A stretch of DNA of 64,000 nt, taken from positions 142,861,053 to 142,925,052 of the forward strand of contig CM048552.1 in assembly GCA_026413225.1 (NCBI GenBank). The letters run 5' to 3'. This document shows, in pieces, positions 12,371-24,743 of the stretch. The notes under the pieces are model-generated. The model made no database searches. It was not told the DNA's origin and was given only the letters and a program-made list of their open reading frames with translations. The translations under genes and the position numbers were made by a program. Origin of the DNA: Otis tarda. Taxonomy: Eukaryota > Chordata > Aves > Otidiformes > Otididae. Each line of letters opens with the position of its first letter. Position 1 is the first letter of the stretch.

Positions 12371-12441
12371 TCAAGTTTTGCTCTCATTTACACTGATGTA
12401 AATCTGGAGTTGCTCTGTTAACTTCAGTTGTGTTGATTTCG
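12371..12441 (-). repeat. Dispersed short repeat, copy A
   Basis: It contains gctctcatttacactgatg, then taaatctggagttgctct and aacttcagttgtgttgat. Read on the - strand this gives a TTCAG..GGAG-type box followed by a TTTACA..GTGTAAAT-like palindromic core. It shares this layout with the copies at 40,258-40,320 and 40,871-40,930. I know this pattern from turtle, crocodilian and bird genomes but cannot give a certain family name. Confidence 0.55.
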
Positions 12442-15400
12442 ATGATTGCATATTTATATTAATGATACTGAGCAAATACTAAAAGCAGTGGGGGGAAAAA
12501 AAAGACTAGCATTTTTTCCTTAGCAAACTCTAAGTGTCATCTGCTGCCTGGAGTTTAACAGAGATCAATTACTGAAATTTTGTAGTTGAAATGTTTGCAT
12601 ATGTCAGTTGTAATGAGTCCAACAACTTGGTTTCGGATGTACAGAGCCATTTACAATGTTCCAGTTCAGTGTACAGACATATTATCTTATATGTCTAATT
12701 TTGCTAGAAAATGGTACTCTTTGAGACACTCAGAATCTTCTACGCCTGATATTATTGGAGGATCTGTAGGGGCAGCAGTGATGGTTCTTTGAAAGCTAGC
12801 TCCTGAGAAAACACCACCATAAAAAAAAAAAAAAAAAACAACAAAAAAGACAAATAAGGGAAGTGTGGTTAGAAATGAGACATCTCAAAATGAATCAGTA
12901 GCCAAAAAAAAAAACCCAGCAGAAGCAAAAGTAAAACCAGGAAGAGAAAACCAGAGAAGTCAAAACAATGAAGACTTCAAACAAATAAAGAAGTTTAAAA
13001 TTGACACTGGCACGCAGAGGGATGCTGTTGACACTGGATGGGATCCTAGGTTTGCAGACTTGGTAGGATGGACACCAAGCCCTTTGTTGTGATTTCCCAA
13101 CTCCAGCACTGGTGGAGCTGCAGGGTGAGATGAAGCTGCCAGCAGGTAAGGTGTCTGCCCTACACATGCTGTGCTGCACTGGCCTGCCCATGTGGTTGTC
13201 TCAGCTACCCTTGTGCAGCTCAGATGTCCTCAGGTGCTACACATGGGCAGTTGAATTCCCCCCAGGGAGATCATCCAGCACTTCCCTCAAGGAGGTACCC
13301 CTCTGGGAGACCAACATAGGGCTGAAGCATGCTTGAGAAGCTGGGACTCTGCTAGTTCCTTAGGTCCCATGGGCCTGTTTAAGCAAGATCTCACATGGAC
13401 ACAGATCTTTCCCCATCTCTGATGTGATTGCACTGGCTGCAGTTGCTTTCCACATGCTTTCCACGCATGCTTTCCACATGGTTCAAGCTCTCCCAGGGAG
13501 ACATTATCTTGAGGAGAGACCATGAGGGTCGGATCAGTATCTGGGCTACCTGCTGTGTTCTTAGCAATGCAGCAAATTCACACAACTCTGTATGCAAACA
13601 CTAGGAAACAATAGCTCCGATGTATTGTGAAACCACTTCTCTTAAATTTTCAGTAATGCAGATCATCGCTAATTGGTGTTCCTTCATCAAAGACAGAAGT
13701 TGCTTACCATCAATGTTAGGATTGTATTTTGAGAGGAGGCTAATGATCCTCACTGCCACAATGCACCTGAAATATAGAGGAAAAGCCTACCCACAGTCAG
13801 TCATCAGGTTGCTTTAGATACAGATTTGAGGACCCCACAATTTCCCCAGGCACTGTCCCAGCAACCAGCAGCACCATCCCTCATCCTGCTCAGCCCAGCA
13901 AGGTGGCTCATGCAGCTTTCCCCATTGCCCCAGTCACTGCTTTAGAGGAGCAGAAACCATTACCATGTAGGGACATGCACTTCCCAGCGCCTCTCTGCCT
14001 CTACCAGCATTTTGGAGGCAGCAGTAGCCAGCACACATCTACATCTCCAGCCTGGGCTGCCAGCAGGCACTGCAGAGCATCCCCTCGTGTGCCATCCATC
14101 TTCTCTGAAGAGAAATCCCCCACAAGCTAGGTTTGACCTACAGGCCACCAGGATGCTCCAGATTTTTGCAGAGTATCCAGGTACCTAAACATAGACAGCT
14201 TGTGGGATTGCTGGAATGAGATTTCCGTGTGAGTTAAGTGGCTAGATACTTTTGAAGCCCCCACTAGATCAGCCTCCTTAGGCTAGAAGATACTTTTAAA
14301 ACTCTGCCCCATGTGACTAGCAGTTGTGCACGAAACATCGGCAAATGTTGCAGGGCCCATTCATGGTGGGTATAGCTTACTTTGGAAATCATTGAAGTTG
14401 GTGTTCTTATGAACACTCGCAGGGAGTAAATCTGTTGCCACTAATACTCCAGCTTGCAGCTCTGCTTGTTTCATTAATCTCTATGCAGAACTGTGCATAA
14501 GATTTGGGATGTATAGCTTTTAGCAATCTGCTTTTTTATGCTCTGATCTACTCTTGTGCTTAGATACCACAGCAATGGGCTACTTAAATAGAATAGCCTG
14601 AATTCTTTGTTCTTTTGAATCCCTTCTCCATATATAATGCAATTAAGTGTGTTGTTAAGGCAGTCCAGATGGGCACTGTGTTATCCTCTGATATATCCAA
14701 ATATCAAAATGTTAATGATAGTATGTTTCATTTGGTTTGTTTTTCCCCAAAATTTCCTACTAACAGCACCTTTTGAAGTTAAAAAGACTAAAAGAGAGAA
14801 AAAAAAAAAAGAAATCTTACTTACCGAAGTTACAGTTATGTGAAGGATGTGATCAAAATACAGCTAAATAAAGAAAATCTCAGCTTATATCTGCCTCCTT
14901 TTCTGGCCAGTCCACAGGAGACATGAGCTTTACTGTTCCCAGGACCATAAGCAAGAATATTGCCTGAAGCTGTGGAGGGTTTTGACTTCCAACAGAGAAG
15001 AATGGTAACTCATTAGGCAAATGTTGGCTGGATTCACCACTGCCTTTGTATGCGTGTACCTGAGGAAGGAATTTGGCATCTTAAATCTAACTAAATAAAA
15101 ATGGCTCTTTTCTTCAAAGCTTTTTTTTTTTATTGACATGTGAACTGTTGAGTATGTGATATCCTTAAGAATTTTAATTATTTTTTATTATGGAAGTGCA
15201 GTCTCCTTTGCAGTAGGAGACAGTTTCTGCTGCAAAACCCATACAATCTAAATATATGAGACAAGAGGAATCACTAAATGATGGCTGAACTACAAGCAGG
15301 GCTTGACCCAGTGTTGAAGTTCAATTTCCTGCTTCTCCCCTTGTTTGAACAAGTCGCTTTGGATGTGATTCAGCTCAAACACCTAAATTCAGCAATTCAG

Positions 15401-16179
15401 TTCTTACTAAAGTCCACGCTCACCTTAGAGCAGCTGAACAGCACTAAAGGCCCTGCTGATGGCCCCAGTGGGAGCTCCATTAGAGTTTCACAGCCAGGGA
15501 AATAGATGCACGGGCTAAATGTAGCACAGCACAGTGTCCCACCTCTGCAGAAGGCACGGGGGAAACCCAGCCGGGCATGCAATGCCGTGCACCTACCAAA
15601 AAGGGCTGTGGGCATACACAGGAGATAATTTAGAGCAGGAACGTGGTTTAAGTGGGCTGAGTCGCTTGCTGGAGGACCCTAGCTCTCCGTCTCACACTGC
15701 AGAGAGGCAGATCCTTCAAATTAGGTGGTATCAATACCTCCTGATGGACAGCTTTGTCCTTTTTTTTTTTTTTTTGTGAGTACTGCCAGCCCTGTCATTG
15801 ACCTACAGGAAAATTCCTGTCTTTACCCACATTGCACCACAAACGGGAATGATCCAGCAGCCATCCAGCTCCCTCTGAAAGACAAAGTGGCCCAAATTTA
15901 AGCCCTCAGTATCCCTGATTTTTTTTACCTCCTGAAGGAACGCTTAGCCCTGCTTGAATCAGCACCAACACCAGCACTGCAAAAACTTTTATTTTGTGCA
16001 CTGGACACTGGGCGACCACACAGAGGATGGGAAGATGGTTGGATAAACCTGGACAAAACCTAGGCCCCAGCCCACATCCCTGGCTCGCAGCTCTGCTTCA
16101 CAACCAGCAGCCGAAGCAAGCGAGCTCTTTCCCAGCCTGACACTGGTTTCTCCCACTCCTGGACCCTCCACAGAGCCTG
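12442..16179. other. Non-coding stretch with A- and T-runs
   Basis: An 18-base A-run at 12,821-12,838, followed by A-rich sequence to about 12,860, could be an old retroposon tail, but nothing upstream is recognisable. A 16-base T-run lies at 15,760-15,775. G+C rises over 13,100-14,110 without a supportable gene. The frame at 12,586-12,792 (+) was considered and has no family resemblance. Confidence 0.5.
13445..13480. repeat. Short tandem repeat, three units
   Basis: Three consecutive units: ctttccacatg, ctttccacgcatg and ctttccacatgg. The middle unit has a 2-bp insertion. Confidence 0.85.
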
Positions 16180-16440
16180 CCATACCCCCAGCAACGTGGG
16201 AGGCTCAGAGGACCAGGCCAGGCCCCAGACTTCCTACGCGAGCTCCCACCCCCGGGTCGGCCCCTCCCGTAAATCCCCTCCTCCGGGCAGCCGGGCTGCC
16301 AGCCCGGGCAATGCCCAGTGGGCACAATTAGGCCGAAGCCCCCTGGCCCAGCCTGGCCCGGCCCGCAGCCTTCCCCCATTGCTGCCTGCGGGGGTGCAGG
16401 TCCCCCGTTTCCATCCAAGGGTAATTTTTAAATAGGAACG
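16180..16440. promoter_or_regulatory. Small GC-rich, CpG-containing island
   Basis: This is one of the most G+C-rich parts of the window, with clustered CpG (tacgcgagctc, cccgggtcggcc, ctccgggcagccgggctg) and a 15-bp palindrome at 16,286-16,300 (ggcagcc g ggctgcc). It ends abruptly at an AT-rich sequence resembling developmental regulatory DNA. The open frames on both strands reflect composition. It may be an orphan CpG island or distal promoter of a non-coding RNA; no splice donor was confidently placed. Confidence 0.4.
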
Positions 16441-16591
16441 CGGTGTGCAGGTAGGTGAACAAAAAGCCTGATGAGCAGGAGGCTGGGCCGCCTCATAAAA
16501 CGCCTGTCGGTAAGTGCCTAACATGCCAGTTCACTTGCTGCTTTTTTTTTTTTCTGCTAAATAACTGAGCTGTTTGACCTCTTTCTTCTTT

Positions 16592-16609
16592 CCCCCACCC
16601 AACCCCCCC
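16592..16609 (-). other. G-quadruplex-capable tract on the - strand
   Basis: The + strand reads CCCCC A CCC AA CCCCCCC. The last run can be split in two, giving four G3 runs with short loops on the - strand. Confidence 0.5.
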
Positions 16610-17900
16610 TTTCAAAATACCAAAAGCAATTAGAGCACATTACAGGCTAAATCACTTGTTAAATTTCAGTTTTTAAGTCAAAGCCAATTCTGAATTATTG
16701 CAAGCAAAAAAGCACCTTAATTACAGTAAAACTTAGGGCACTTAAGCGGTCCTAGCTGCCAGATTTCAGGCGGATTATTGCTATTATAAAACAGAGCAGC
16801 AATACGGCAAGGCAAGACACCGGTAACTTCCCAAGTGGGATGTGAAAAGAAATGGGTTTTTCCAACAGTTGAAATAGAGAATATGATGCTATACTACATT
16901 TATAATGATTGGTAAATCAAACTATGCATTTAACTCCCTGAGTAGATTTCAGGTGGGCACAGAAATTCACTTCAGGTTATTCTCCTCTTCCCTCCAAATG
17001 AATTAACAGCCTGAGGGGAAATCCTCTACCTGTCTGACACTAATGCAGACTTTCCTAACTAATACTTTTCACCTATGACAGTCACAGGTCAATCCCAGTG
17101 CTTGGCACCCGGGATAGAGACAGGAGGAGACCAACATTTTCATCACAGGAGAATAAATCAATCTGGTGCTGTGATCACCTCTCGTGTTTTGCGTGGCAGA
17201 AGGGCTTTTTGCTCTCAGATATTAGCTAGGGGACCATTAAGTAAACAATTTTTAAAAAGTGTTGTCTTCTTCCTGCCCCGCTAAGTGAGGGTGGTGACTC
17301 CAGCGTTGTAGCTGGAGCCGGGTCTCAGGTGAATTTTAATCCTTCATTATTCAGGACATACTGTTTTTTCCCTTTCCCTCTAAAATGACAGTCATGCTGT
17401 TAAGCATAATAATTGTTCATGAGTGAGCACTGCTTTTTGTCCCTCTTGATTTTGCCTCTAAGGCAGGCTTCTTACTCAGCAGAGGTCAAGGGTCACCTGG
17501 TAAATCATGCATACCCACAATCCCTTGTGAATTATGCAGTTGACAAACTGCCGCTAATGATTAGTACAACCTGCATTAAAACCCTGGCACTAAATTGATA
17601 TTACTTGAGTGATGGATTACATCTCTAATGAGCGGATTATTGCCACAAGTGACCTTGTCGGCTGAAAGAGTGTTTCAATATAACTAACATCTCTCACAGT
17701 CTCGTGTCACAGCGGTTCTAAAAAAATATTCTCTCTCTTTTTTGATTTTTTTTTAATACCAACTTCGCTTTCTAGTCCCTCAAACAAGTGTGTAATCTGT
17801 AAACAGCTCCTCTAATGGGATTACTCATTAGGCTGCACCCCAATTAGTACAGCCTCGTGCCTCTGAAATACCCAGTGCGCAGAACAATATTTTTTTCTGA
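16610..17900. promoter_or_regulatory. Putative cluster of conserved non-coding elements
   Basis: Non-repetitive sequence dense in homeodomain and related words: caattagagcacattacagg, tccttcattattcagg, ctgccgctaatgattag, ctctaatgagcggattatt, ccccaattagtacagcc. It has no coding potential. This vocabulary and the absence of repeats over more than 1 kb are typical of deeply conserved vertebrate enhancers. The claim rests on sequence texture and not on an alignment. Confidence 0.4.
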
Positions 17901-19440
17901 CTAAAACTGTCATTTTTATTTTGCTCCTTGTTCTTCAGAGCATTGAAGTTCACCTGAGCACCTTGCCTTGCTGCTGAGGAGGTCACATGGACCCAAGATA
18001 TGAGTGGATTTGTTGCCATTTTATGAAGAAAAAGATTAAATGATGGCTGTGTACTTCAGTGCTCTTTCAGAGAAAGTCATCACTGCTTAATCGTATTGAA
18101 GGGACACAACATGGTCAAAGCATCTTCATCAAAACACTCAGCCAGAGTTGATCATCTGCATGCTTCGATTGCGCAGGACAAAACCTTGAGCTCTTTGGAG
18201 CAGGGAGCCTATGTTTTGTATGTGTTCATGAGCACTAGAGAACCACTTCCAGCTACCCCGGTGTTTTGTAGGATGTGATTCAGATGGCAGTGCCGCAGCT
18301 TGCCAGCATCCGAGTGGTGGTTAATTCACCAGGAGGGAGGCAACACTTTTTCCTAAGTGTTTCACCAAATAAGAAAACCCTCCTGCAAAGGGGCTGCGCC
18401 TCAGCTGAAGCCGCAGTCTGTCTGTGGAGTTAATAGACCCCTCGTGGAGCCTCCTCACGCCTTTGTCTGGACACAGTTAGTGGTATATTCACAACTGCCT
18501 GTCACACCACACAAGTGCAGATGAGGTTGGGGGGGACCGTATATTGATGGAATTAATTGAGCATAAGCCATGCTGACTGGCGGGGAAAATCACATGAGAG
18601 AAACAAAACACACGTGCCTCGCCAGTTCTGTGCTCTAACAAAGAATGAGCAGCTACAAACAAATAAAAATCGTGATGGAGGATGTCAGCACGAGCTCTCT
18701 ATTATCAGTGGCATTCCAGTCCCCGAGGGACCCGCTCACCCCTCGAAAGCAAGGCTTATTCCCCCAAAGTCCACCGCGTTATACCAGAGAAAATTGAGTT
18801 TAAATAAACGCAATATCAAGTCCTGTGACAGCCTCTGACAGGGTCAGATTCAATCTCCTGGTCCATATTGCTTCCCTCTGACCGCAGCCTCTGCCTTCCC
18901 CGCTCCTCCCCACCTCCACCCCGCCTGCTATCTAATACGTTTGATGTTCTGCAAAATGAGGAAAAACCCTAGCGCTATAGCTGTAATGAGAATGTGTTCT
19001 CGGGATGCCCATTAATTAATCCTGGGAGACCTCTGCTCCCCTGTGCCGTACTGTTAAAGCTACAGGCAGCTCAGATGCTCTTCCTGGCAGTTCCCAGGGA
19101 TGCAGCAGAAGTGGAGAGCAGCATTTGCAGGGCACTTCGAGGCGACGACTCTGCACACTCTGCTCCCCTCTGCCCACCCAAGCCTGTGCCTGGACATATC
19201 CATGCTTGTTTAATTGGCCGCTTGACCCTGCAGCGTAATGGGAGCGGTAGCTGCTTCTCTCTCCTATTGCAGGGTGCGAGAGGCGGAAAGGTACAATGGG
19301 TTGGCATTGAGATGTTACACTGAACGTCAAGGCCGGGCGGATCACCCCGTGCATATGACAGCTGGCCCAAAAATAGCAAAGGCAGTGGGAGTCGGAGGCA
19401 CCTAATGAGCCTCCTCTTCCATCGCTTCGGTGGGTGTTCA
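17901..19440. promoter_or_regulatory. Putative regulatory block with retained CpG and hairpin
   Basis: Continuation of the non-repetitive region. From about 18,280 it becomes richer in G+C and CpG (cttcgaggcgacgactctgc; ggccgggcggatcaccccg). Overlapping open frames on both strands over 19,016-19,441 (109, 141 and 102 codons) are mutual shadows without a recognisable family. An inverted repeat lies at 19,225-19,275. Confidence 0.35.
19225..19275. other. Imperfect hairpin
   Basis: Arms accctgc/gcagggt (7 bp), then after a small asymmetric bulge aatgggag/ctcctatt (one G-T pair), closed by an 18-base loop. Total span is about 50 bases. The size is near that of a short microRNA precursor, but the loop is large and the stem interrupted. 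Confidence 0.45.
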
Positions 19441-22400
19441 CATTACAGGCAAGGCCAGCAATTTCATGCTACAGAGGCTTCTGCTTTCTATTTTTTTTTT
19501 TTTTTTGTATTCCCAGCTCCCAGGTGTGCTTTGGGACAGCTCTACAAAAAGAGAAAAAAAAAAGTCACAGTTTGAAGCTGACAGATATATTCATCCTAAT
19601 ATCGCCACTGAGAACTTGGCAGGGGAAGGGAGTGGGAAGGGGGAAAGAGACTATTAAAAAAAAAAAAAATCTCCAGCAAAGAAATTGCCAAGTGCTGCAC
19701 GACATCCAGCTTTATTTCCTGATGTTCACAGAAGTTAACAAAACAACACAGAAATATCCTACCACCTTCTCTGCAGTGATTACGGCATGTTCGGTAGCTA
19801 TGAGAAGTATCCACAGACAGCAACAGGATTTGCCAGGATGCCAAGAATAAGACAACTCTGTCACCTTAGGCTGGTGTCAGTGGCATCAAACGTAAAGTGG
19901 CTGTCACGTGCTTCAGGAACCTGATGCGTGATCAGTCTTCTGGGGGGCGCAGGGAGGGTGGTGCTGGAGGCTCTGCAGCAATTCAAGGAAACGCAGCAGC
20001 AGGTGAAGAGGTATCAGGGAAGCCCACCTTCCCACTGGCCAAGACCTGCCATGCCACCTTCACAAAATGCAGTGGGTCAAATTGCCTCTTGCCCTACTAA
20101 ACTACCCCTCATATCTCCATCTGCAAAATAATTCTTCACTGTTCATACATGTAGACCTAAAAATATCCTGCTCGCAGGGTCAAGAGACCATTGTGGACAA
20201 TGCTGATGAGAAAATTCACGTTCTTTCCAAGCGTCAGAGGCATATGAGAACAACGTCCTCTGCTTCTCTCTCTCTGCTGCCTGGTGTGAAGCCTGAATGC
20301 ATTCCAAAATTATAAAGAAAACATACACAGACATTTTTTTTTTCTGCTTCTCTCCAGCTCTTTTCCATTCAGAGTCAGCAGGGAAGGGACTTTGTTTGTA
20401 CTTATTTATAATTGCGGTATATTGGGGAATGTTCAGGCAGAGAGATGTGCTTCACATCTTGCCTCAGAAGTCCTTGCCTATTTTGATCTTTTCCAAGTGC
20501 AGTATCAGATACGTCTCTGGTTACTGAGAAAGTTTTGTATCCTGCCCACATGAGCTCTGTTCTGGAGGACAGTAGATTTGCTTTCCTGTGGAATTCAAGT
20601 GTTGTGTGTCAGAAGAAGATCATTTTGGTTACATGACTCCTTCCAGTAAATTAGTCAGTGCCTAGGTTTTGTTTGCTTGAAGACGTGGCCCGACACCTGC
20701 TATGGCCTATTATGTTAAATAGCTCGCTAGAGTAATTTGCTTTTGGCAGCAACTTGGAGAGATGGGTGCTGTGTGCTGAAACAATTGTGCTGCCCACTTA
20801 GCACATATTGCCCTAATATTTTTATTGCTATGTACACAGAGGAGGGTTACTCAAATATTTTCCATAGAAAAACAGTTTACTGACAGTTTCCATAAAATGC
20901 TGCTTCTTTCCAAGGAAAATTCTACTACTGGCTGAGAAACTAAACAACTGAAAACTAGTGGGCTTTTAGTCTTGGGGCAATAACCAAAAAAATGTTAATT
21001 AAAAAAAATGTTAAAATGGCGATTCAGAAAGCAGAACAGCTTTTCCTGCAGGAAAGCTTTATAAAGCAGTCAGTGCTTTACAAGACGGGTAGTTTTTATG
21101 CTCCTCTTTTATATACAGGGCTTTTAATCTCATCTACTTCACACATCATGTGTGGTAGGCAAAAAAAAATACCAATCCAATCAAGAGAAGATGCTGTGGT
21201 ACAACAAATACATAAATATTTGAAAGATCAGTCTCCAGTGAGAGAGAAATTACAGTGTTACCTTTACGAACTCTTCCATTGGCAGTCTCAGATACGGGGA
21301 GTCTTTCTGGAGGTGCCTTTTCTGGAGTCATGTCAATAAATGGACAGTCCCTGCTTCTACTTTAAAAATAATAAAAGGTTGCAAACTCTCTTAGCTGTGG
21401 AGGAAAGATTACTAATGGGCACTAAAGGCTTTAAAAAACATCAGGTAAACAAAGAAAATTCAGAAAATACTCTGTTTATGTGTTCCCTCATCTGGAAGAC
21501 AATTTCTAACAAGAGATTAGGACAAATATAACACAATTTTTCTCACTGACTTGAGCTGGTGATTCTGGAACTATTTAATGTGATAAAAAGTAATAGAAGA
21601 AGATGTAGTTTGCTGAAGCTAAGAAATGTCTTAGCTTTTCTTACTATCTAATTCATTTGCTTAATTTCCCAGGGTTGTAGAAGCACCAGGGTTTGAGTCA
21701 CTTTGAATTAAGTAGGGAGAGTCAAGCCAAGAAATCATAAAAACCATCAATCACTGTGGTTATATTCAAATCCAACAGGTTGGGGCATAGTTTTCTAAGT
21801 AACCCTATTACACTAAGAATATACTAAATATGCACACTAAAATCCTGCACTGGCAGAGAAATTAGATGACTAGGTCTTTTCCATCTACGCTTTCTCTGGT
21901 TCCAGATTTCTGTGGTTTTCTTATTACAAATTATTTTAGGAATCCTTTTTCCTATAACAATGAACATACTTGTTCTCTGTTTCAATCACTGTGAGACACA
22001 ACAAGGCTAATATTGTCATATATTAAGTAATTTAAACACTTGGCCTTCAACCATGGTGATATCCCAGGAGATTACCCCTCCTGCTGGGTTGTATCACTTA
22101 GATTACAAAGCTCCTATACACTTTTCTTCGGTTGAAGGAACAGAGCAAAATACTGGCTAAAGGAAGAAAAAGAGGAGTCAAACTGTAGGGCTTTATTTTC
22201 CAGAAATTTAAATTTTTTCAATTGTCTTTTTTCTTACAACTGTCAACTGTTCCAGCTATTCAGAGACCACACCAGTATGGACTCCATGAATGCATGCCTT
22301 GAAGGCTACCCGGGACTAATAGGATCCTCACTTTTGGACTAAACTGCAGCACTCTTAATCTTGATGAATAATCTGATTTTGGTCTACATCTACCAATTAA

Positions 22401-23104
22401 GTTAAGTTGCCTAACATCAAGAGCAACAGGGAGCTGGAAGGAGCTATGCTTTTGAGGACTCCATCAAAGCCAAAAGGCGATATGAGGAGTAAAGCACCGC
22501 CAAATGCCAGGAAAAGCACCACTGCATGACCTTTTGTGAACAAAGGAGTCTAGAAAACCCATGTACTCTACAGTTCAGAGTGGAAGCCAGGTAGCGGCTG
22601 AAGGAAGTGGCTTTGCTTTGCTGCATGGAGTTTTTATAAACCTCTGAAGCCTCATGCTTCAGACTTCCACCTCAAGCAGCTTTGGCTAAAGAGTGATTCT
22701 GCTGTGACGACAGGGAGTATTTCCATCAGTACTAGTTTGTGGAGCTGAATGTCAATATAATGCCCATGTTAATCTGAGTTGTCATAGGAAAAAGGAAAGA
22801 AAGAGTGAAATGAATGTGCACAACTAAACCTGAGAGTCATTGTAGTTGGCAAGGTAAAGAGCAACAGGGTATTGAAATGGAACCAGCATGGTCTGCAGAA
22901 ACATCTATGAGCTAAGAAATACACTGCGAGTGAAATATGCATTACACTCTGAGTGTTAAAATGTGGTGCTCTGCTTCAATGATTCCCACAGAATAAAAAC
23001 CTCACTTTTTCAATGTTTGCTGTAGTCCAGTGAAAGTGAACTATGGCAAGACCTAAACGATGCTCTCTCCTTCCAGTAACAACAGATACAGGCAGTGCCG
23101 TCTC
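19441..23104. other. Non-coding stretch, no gene or named repeat seen
   Basis: T- and A-runs at about 19,491-19,506 and 19,655-19,667 bracket a 150-bp segment. The frames over 19,434-19,850 and 20,992-21,339 have no family resemblance. A weak MIR-like tail (ctcatatctccatctgcaaaa) near 20,110 was not strong enough to call. Confidence 0.45.
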
Positions 23105-23128
23105 TTTTTTTTTTTAAAAAAAAAAAAA
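23105..23128. repeat. T11A13 self-complementary homopolymer junction
   Basis: Eleven T are followed directly by thirteen A, forming a perfect T-A palindrome of 22 bp. It could be a hairpin-forming slippage product or two abutting retroposon tails. It is also a place where sequencing and assembly errors are likely. Confidence 0.9.
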
Positions 23129-23269
23129 CACTTTCCATTTTTTTCCCTGTTTCTTTATGCTGTGCAGCACAGAACATAATTACTTTACACTGTAGGCTCA
23201 AAAAGTCACTAAGCAGCTGATAAAAGGCAAAGAAATCAGTACGATTTTCTAGATGAAAAAAGGGCTTTT

Positions 23270-23580
23270 CTTATTGGAGCTGATAACTCTCACCAAAGGC
23301 TCCAGGCTTTTGTTACATCAATTTGAGGAACTCATAATCTCTGCATTATGAATGTTCAACCAGGATATTTCCTGCTGTAGTGCATCAGGCACCTTCAATA
23401 TCACAGCTCCTGTTGTCATTGTTGGGTAAACAGCTTTTGACACGTTTTCAATATGATTACATTAGAACAAGTGGGTCATGATTGATAACCTAATATTCAG
23501 GCCATGCAAATCATCAATCACGGGAAGTATATTAATTATTCAATGTAACCGTCTAATGCAAGAATCAATGTTGGAAATGA
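23270..23580. promoter_or_regulatory. Putative conserved non-coding element
   Basis: Non-repetitive AT-rich sequence containing a POU/octamer-like word and ATTA sites (aggccatgcaaatcatcaat; attaattattcaatg; gattgataacctaat). It resembles the other putative regulatory blocks. Inference from texture only. Confidence 0.3.
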
Positions 23581-24722
23581 AGAAAAGAAACTCACAGCTC
23601 CCAGCAGAGGCTACACCAGATAATAAAAAAGGAATACTAAATAATCTCAGCCCATAATCCTGTTTAATAAAATCCATTTATTTAGCTGTCAGAAACATGA
23701 TACAATTATTTTAAAAAACAAGATAATGAAAAATATTTAATTTTTTTTTTTCTTGTGGAAAAGAGACTTTTGCACTTTTATGCCATGATTAAATGTGAGG
23801 TCTAAAAATACACTGTAAAATAATGAGAATATCTGTGACATATGTGAGGAAAAAATATCACTCAGAGAAAACAGGTGTTCTCAGTTGTGCTTGGTGAGGT
23901 TAAATCAATTATGACAGTATGACACATGGTCTGCAACAACCCAAGAACCGTACAGATCCCCTACACATCACACACACGCAGAGTAACAATTCTGCATAGG
24001 AGGGGACACATTCCCTCCTTAAACAATCTAGAGCCAAAATGACTTAAGTAGCCAAAGCAGCCCTAGAGAGAAGGGCCCTTGCAGTGACTGCTGTACTTCT
24101 AAAGTGTCAGAAGCTGTGGCCAAAAATGTTTGTAATGCAGAAAGGGATAGGCATAGACAACCTCAGAAGGTGCAAACCTAATGACCCACCTGGCTAATGC
24201 GTTGTTGCATAGTGGAGAGGGGACTTGGTGGCACTCACCTGAGGAGGTAGCTCTCTGCAGGCACTTGTTGACCCATATTCTCTGATAGATTTGACCTCAG
24301 CAATTTCCCAAATAATTCAGCCTGCTTCAAACAGTCCAGAGCATCTTAAACATAAAAATCTCTGATAATTAATGCTGGCATTGTCAGCTTCCACTTAGGC
24401 AGGAGTCTATGCATGAACTTCTACATTTTCCTTGTAATATGATCCTACATGACTTCCACTCCATCCACTTTCTTGCTGGTTATTTCCTTCTTTCATCACA
24501 GTGCCTCATCCCCAGTTAACAAGGCCCTTTGTAATTTTTGGCATAATGCTGTTTAGATCGTCACTGAAATGATCGTCACATAGCCACCTTTCTTTTAATT
24601 TTAGGAAGGAATCTCTTTTTCCACATTCTTTCCTTCTGCATTTTAGCATCATATTTTCAAATTATACTTTTTATTCATCAAATCTGGTTTTCTTTCAAAG
24701 GAAACATCAAAACATACTGGTG

Positions 24723-24743
24723 CCCTCCCCCCACCCCCACCCC
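24723..24743 (-). other. Canonical G-quadruplex motif on the - strand
   Basis: On the + strand the runs are C3 T C6 A C5 A C4. The - strand therefore carries four G-runs of at least three separated by single-base loops, the most stable class of quadruplex motif. The surroundings are AT-rich. Confidence 0.8.

Noticed and set aside
12586..12792. 68-codon frame with hydrophobic C-terminus, + strand
   Set aside because: No family resemblance, no splice acceptor at the start and no upstream partner exon.
19016..19441. 141-codon frame (-) overlapping 109- and 102-codon frames
   Set aside because: Frames on both strands over the same bases are shadows. No family resemblance, and the sequence looks regulatory.
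20060..20135. MIR-like tail (tctccatctgcaaaa)
   Set aside because: Only one short box matches; upstream boxes are missing.
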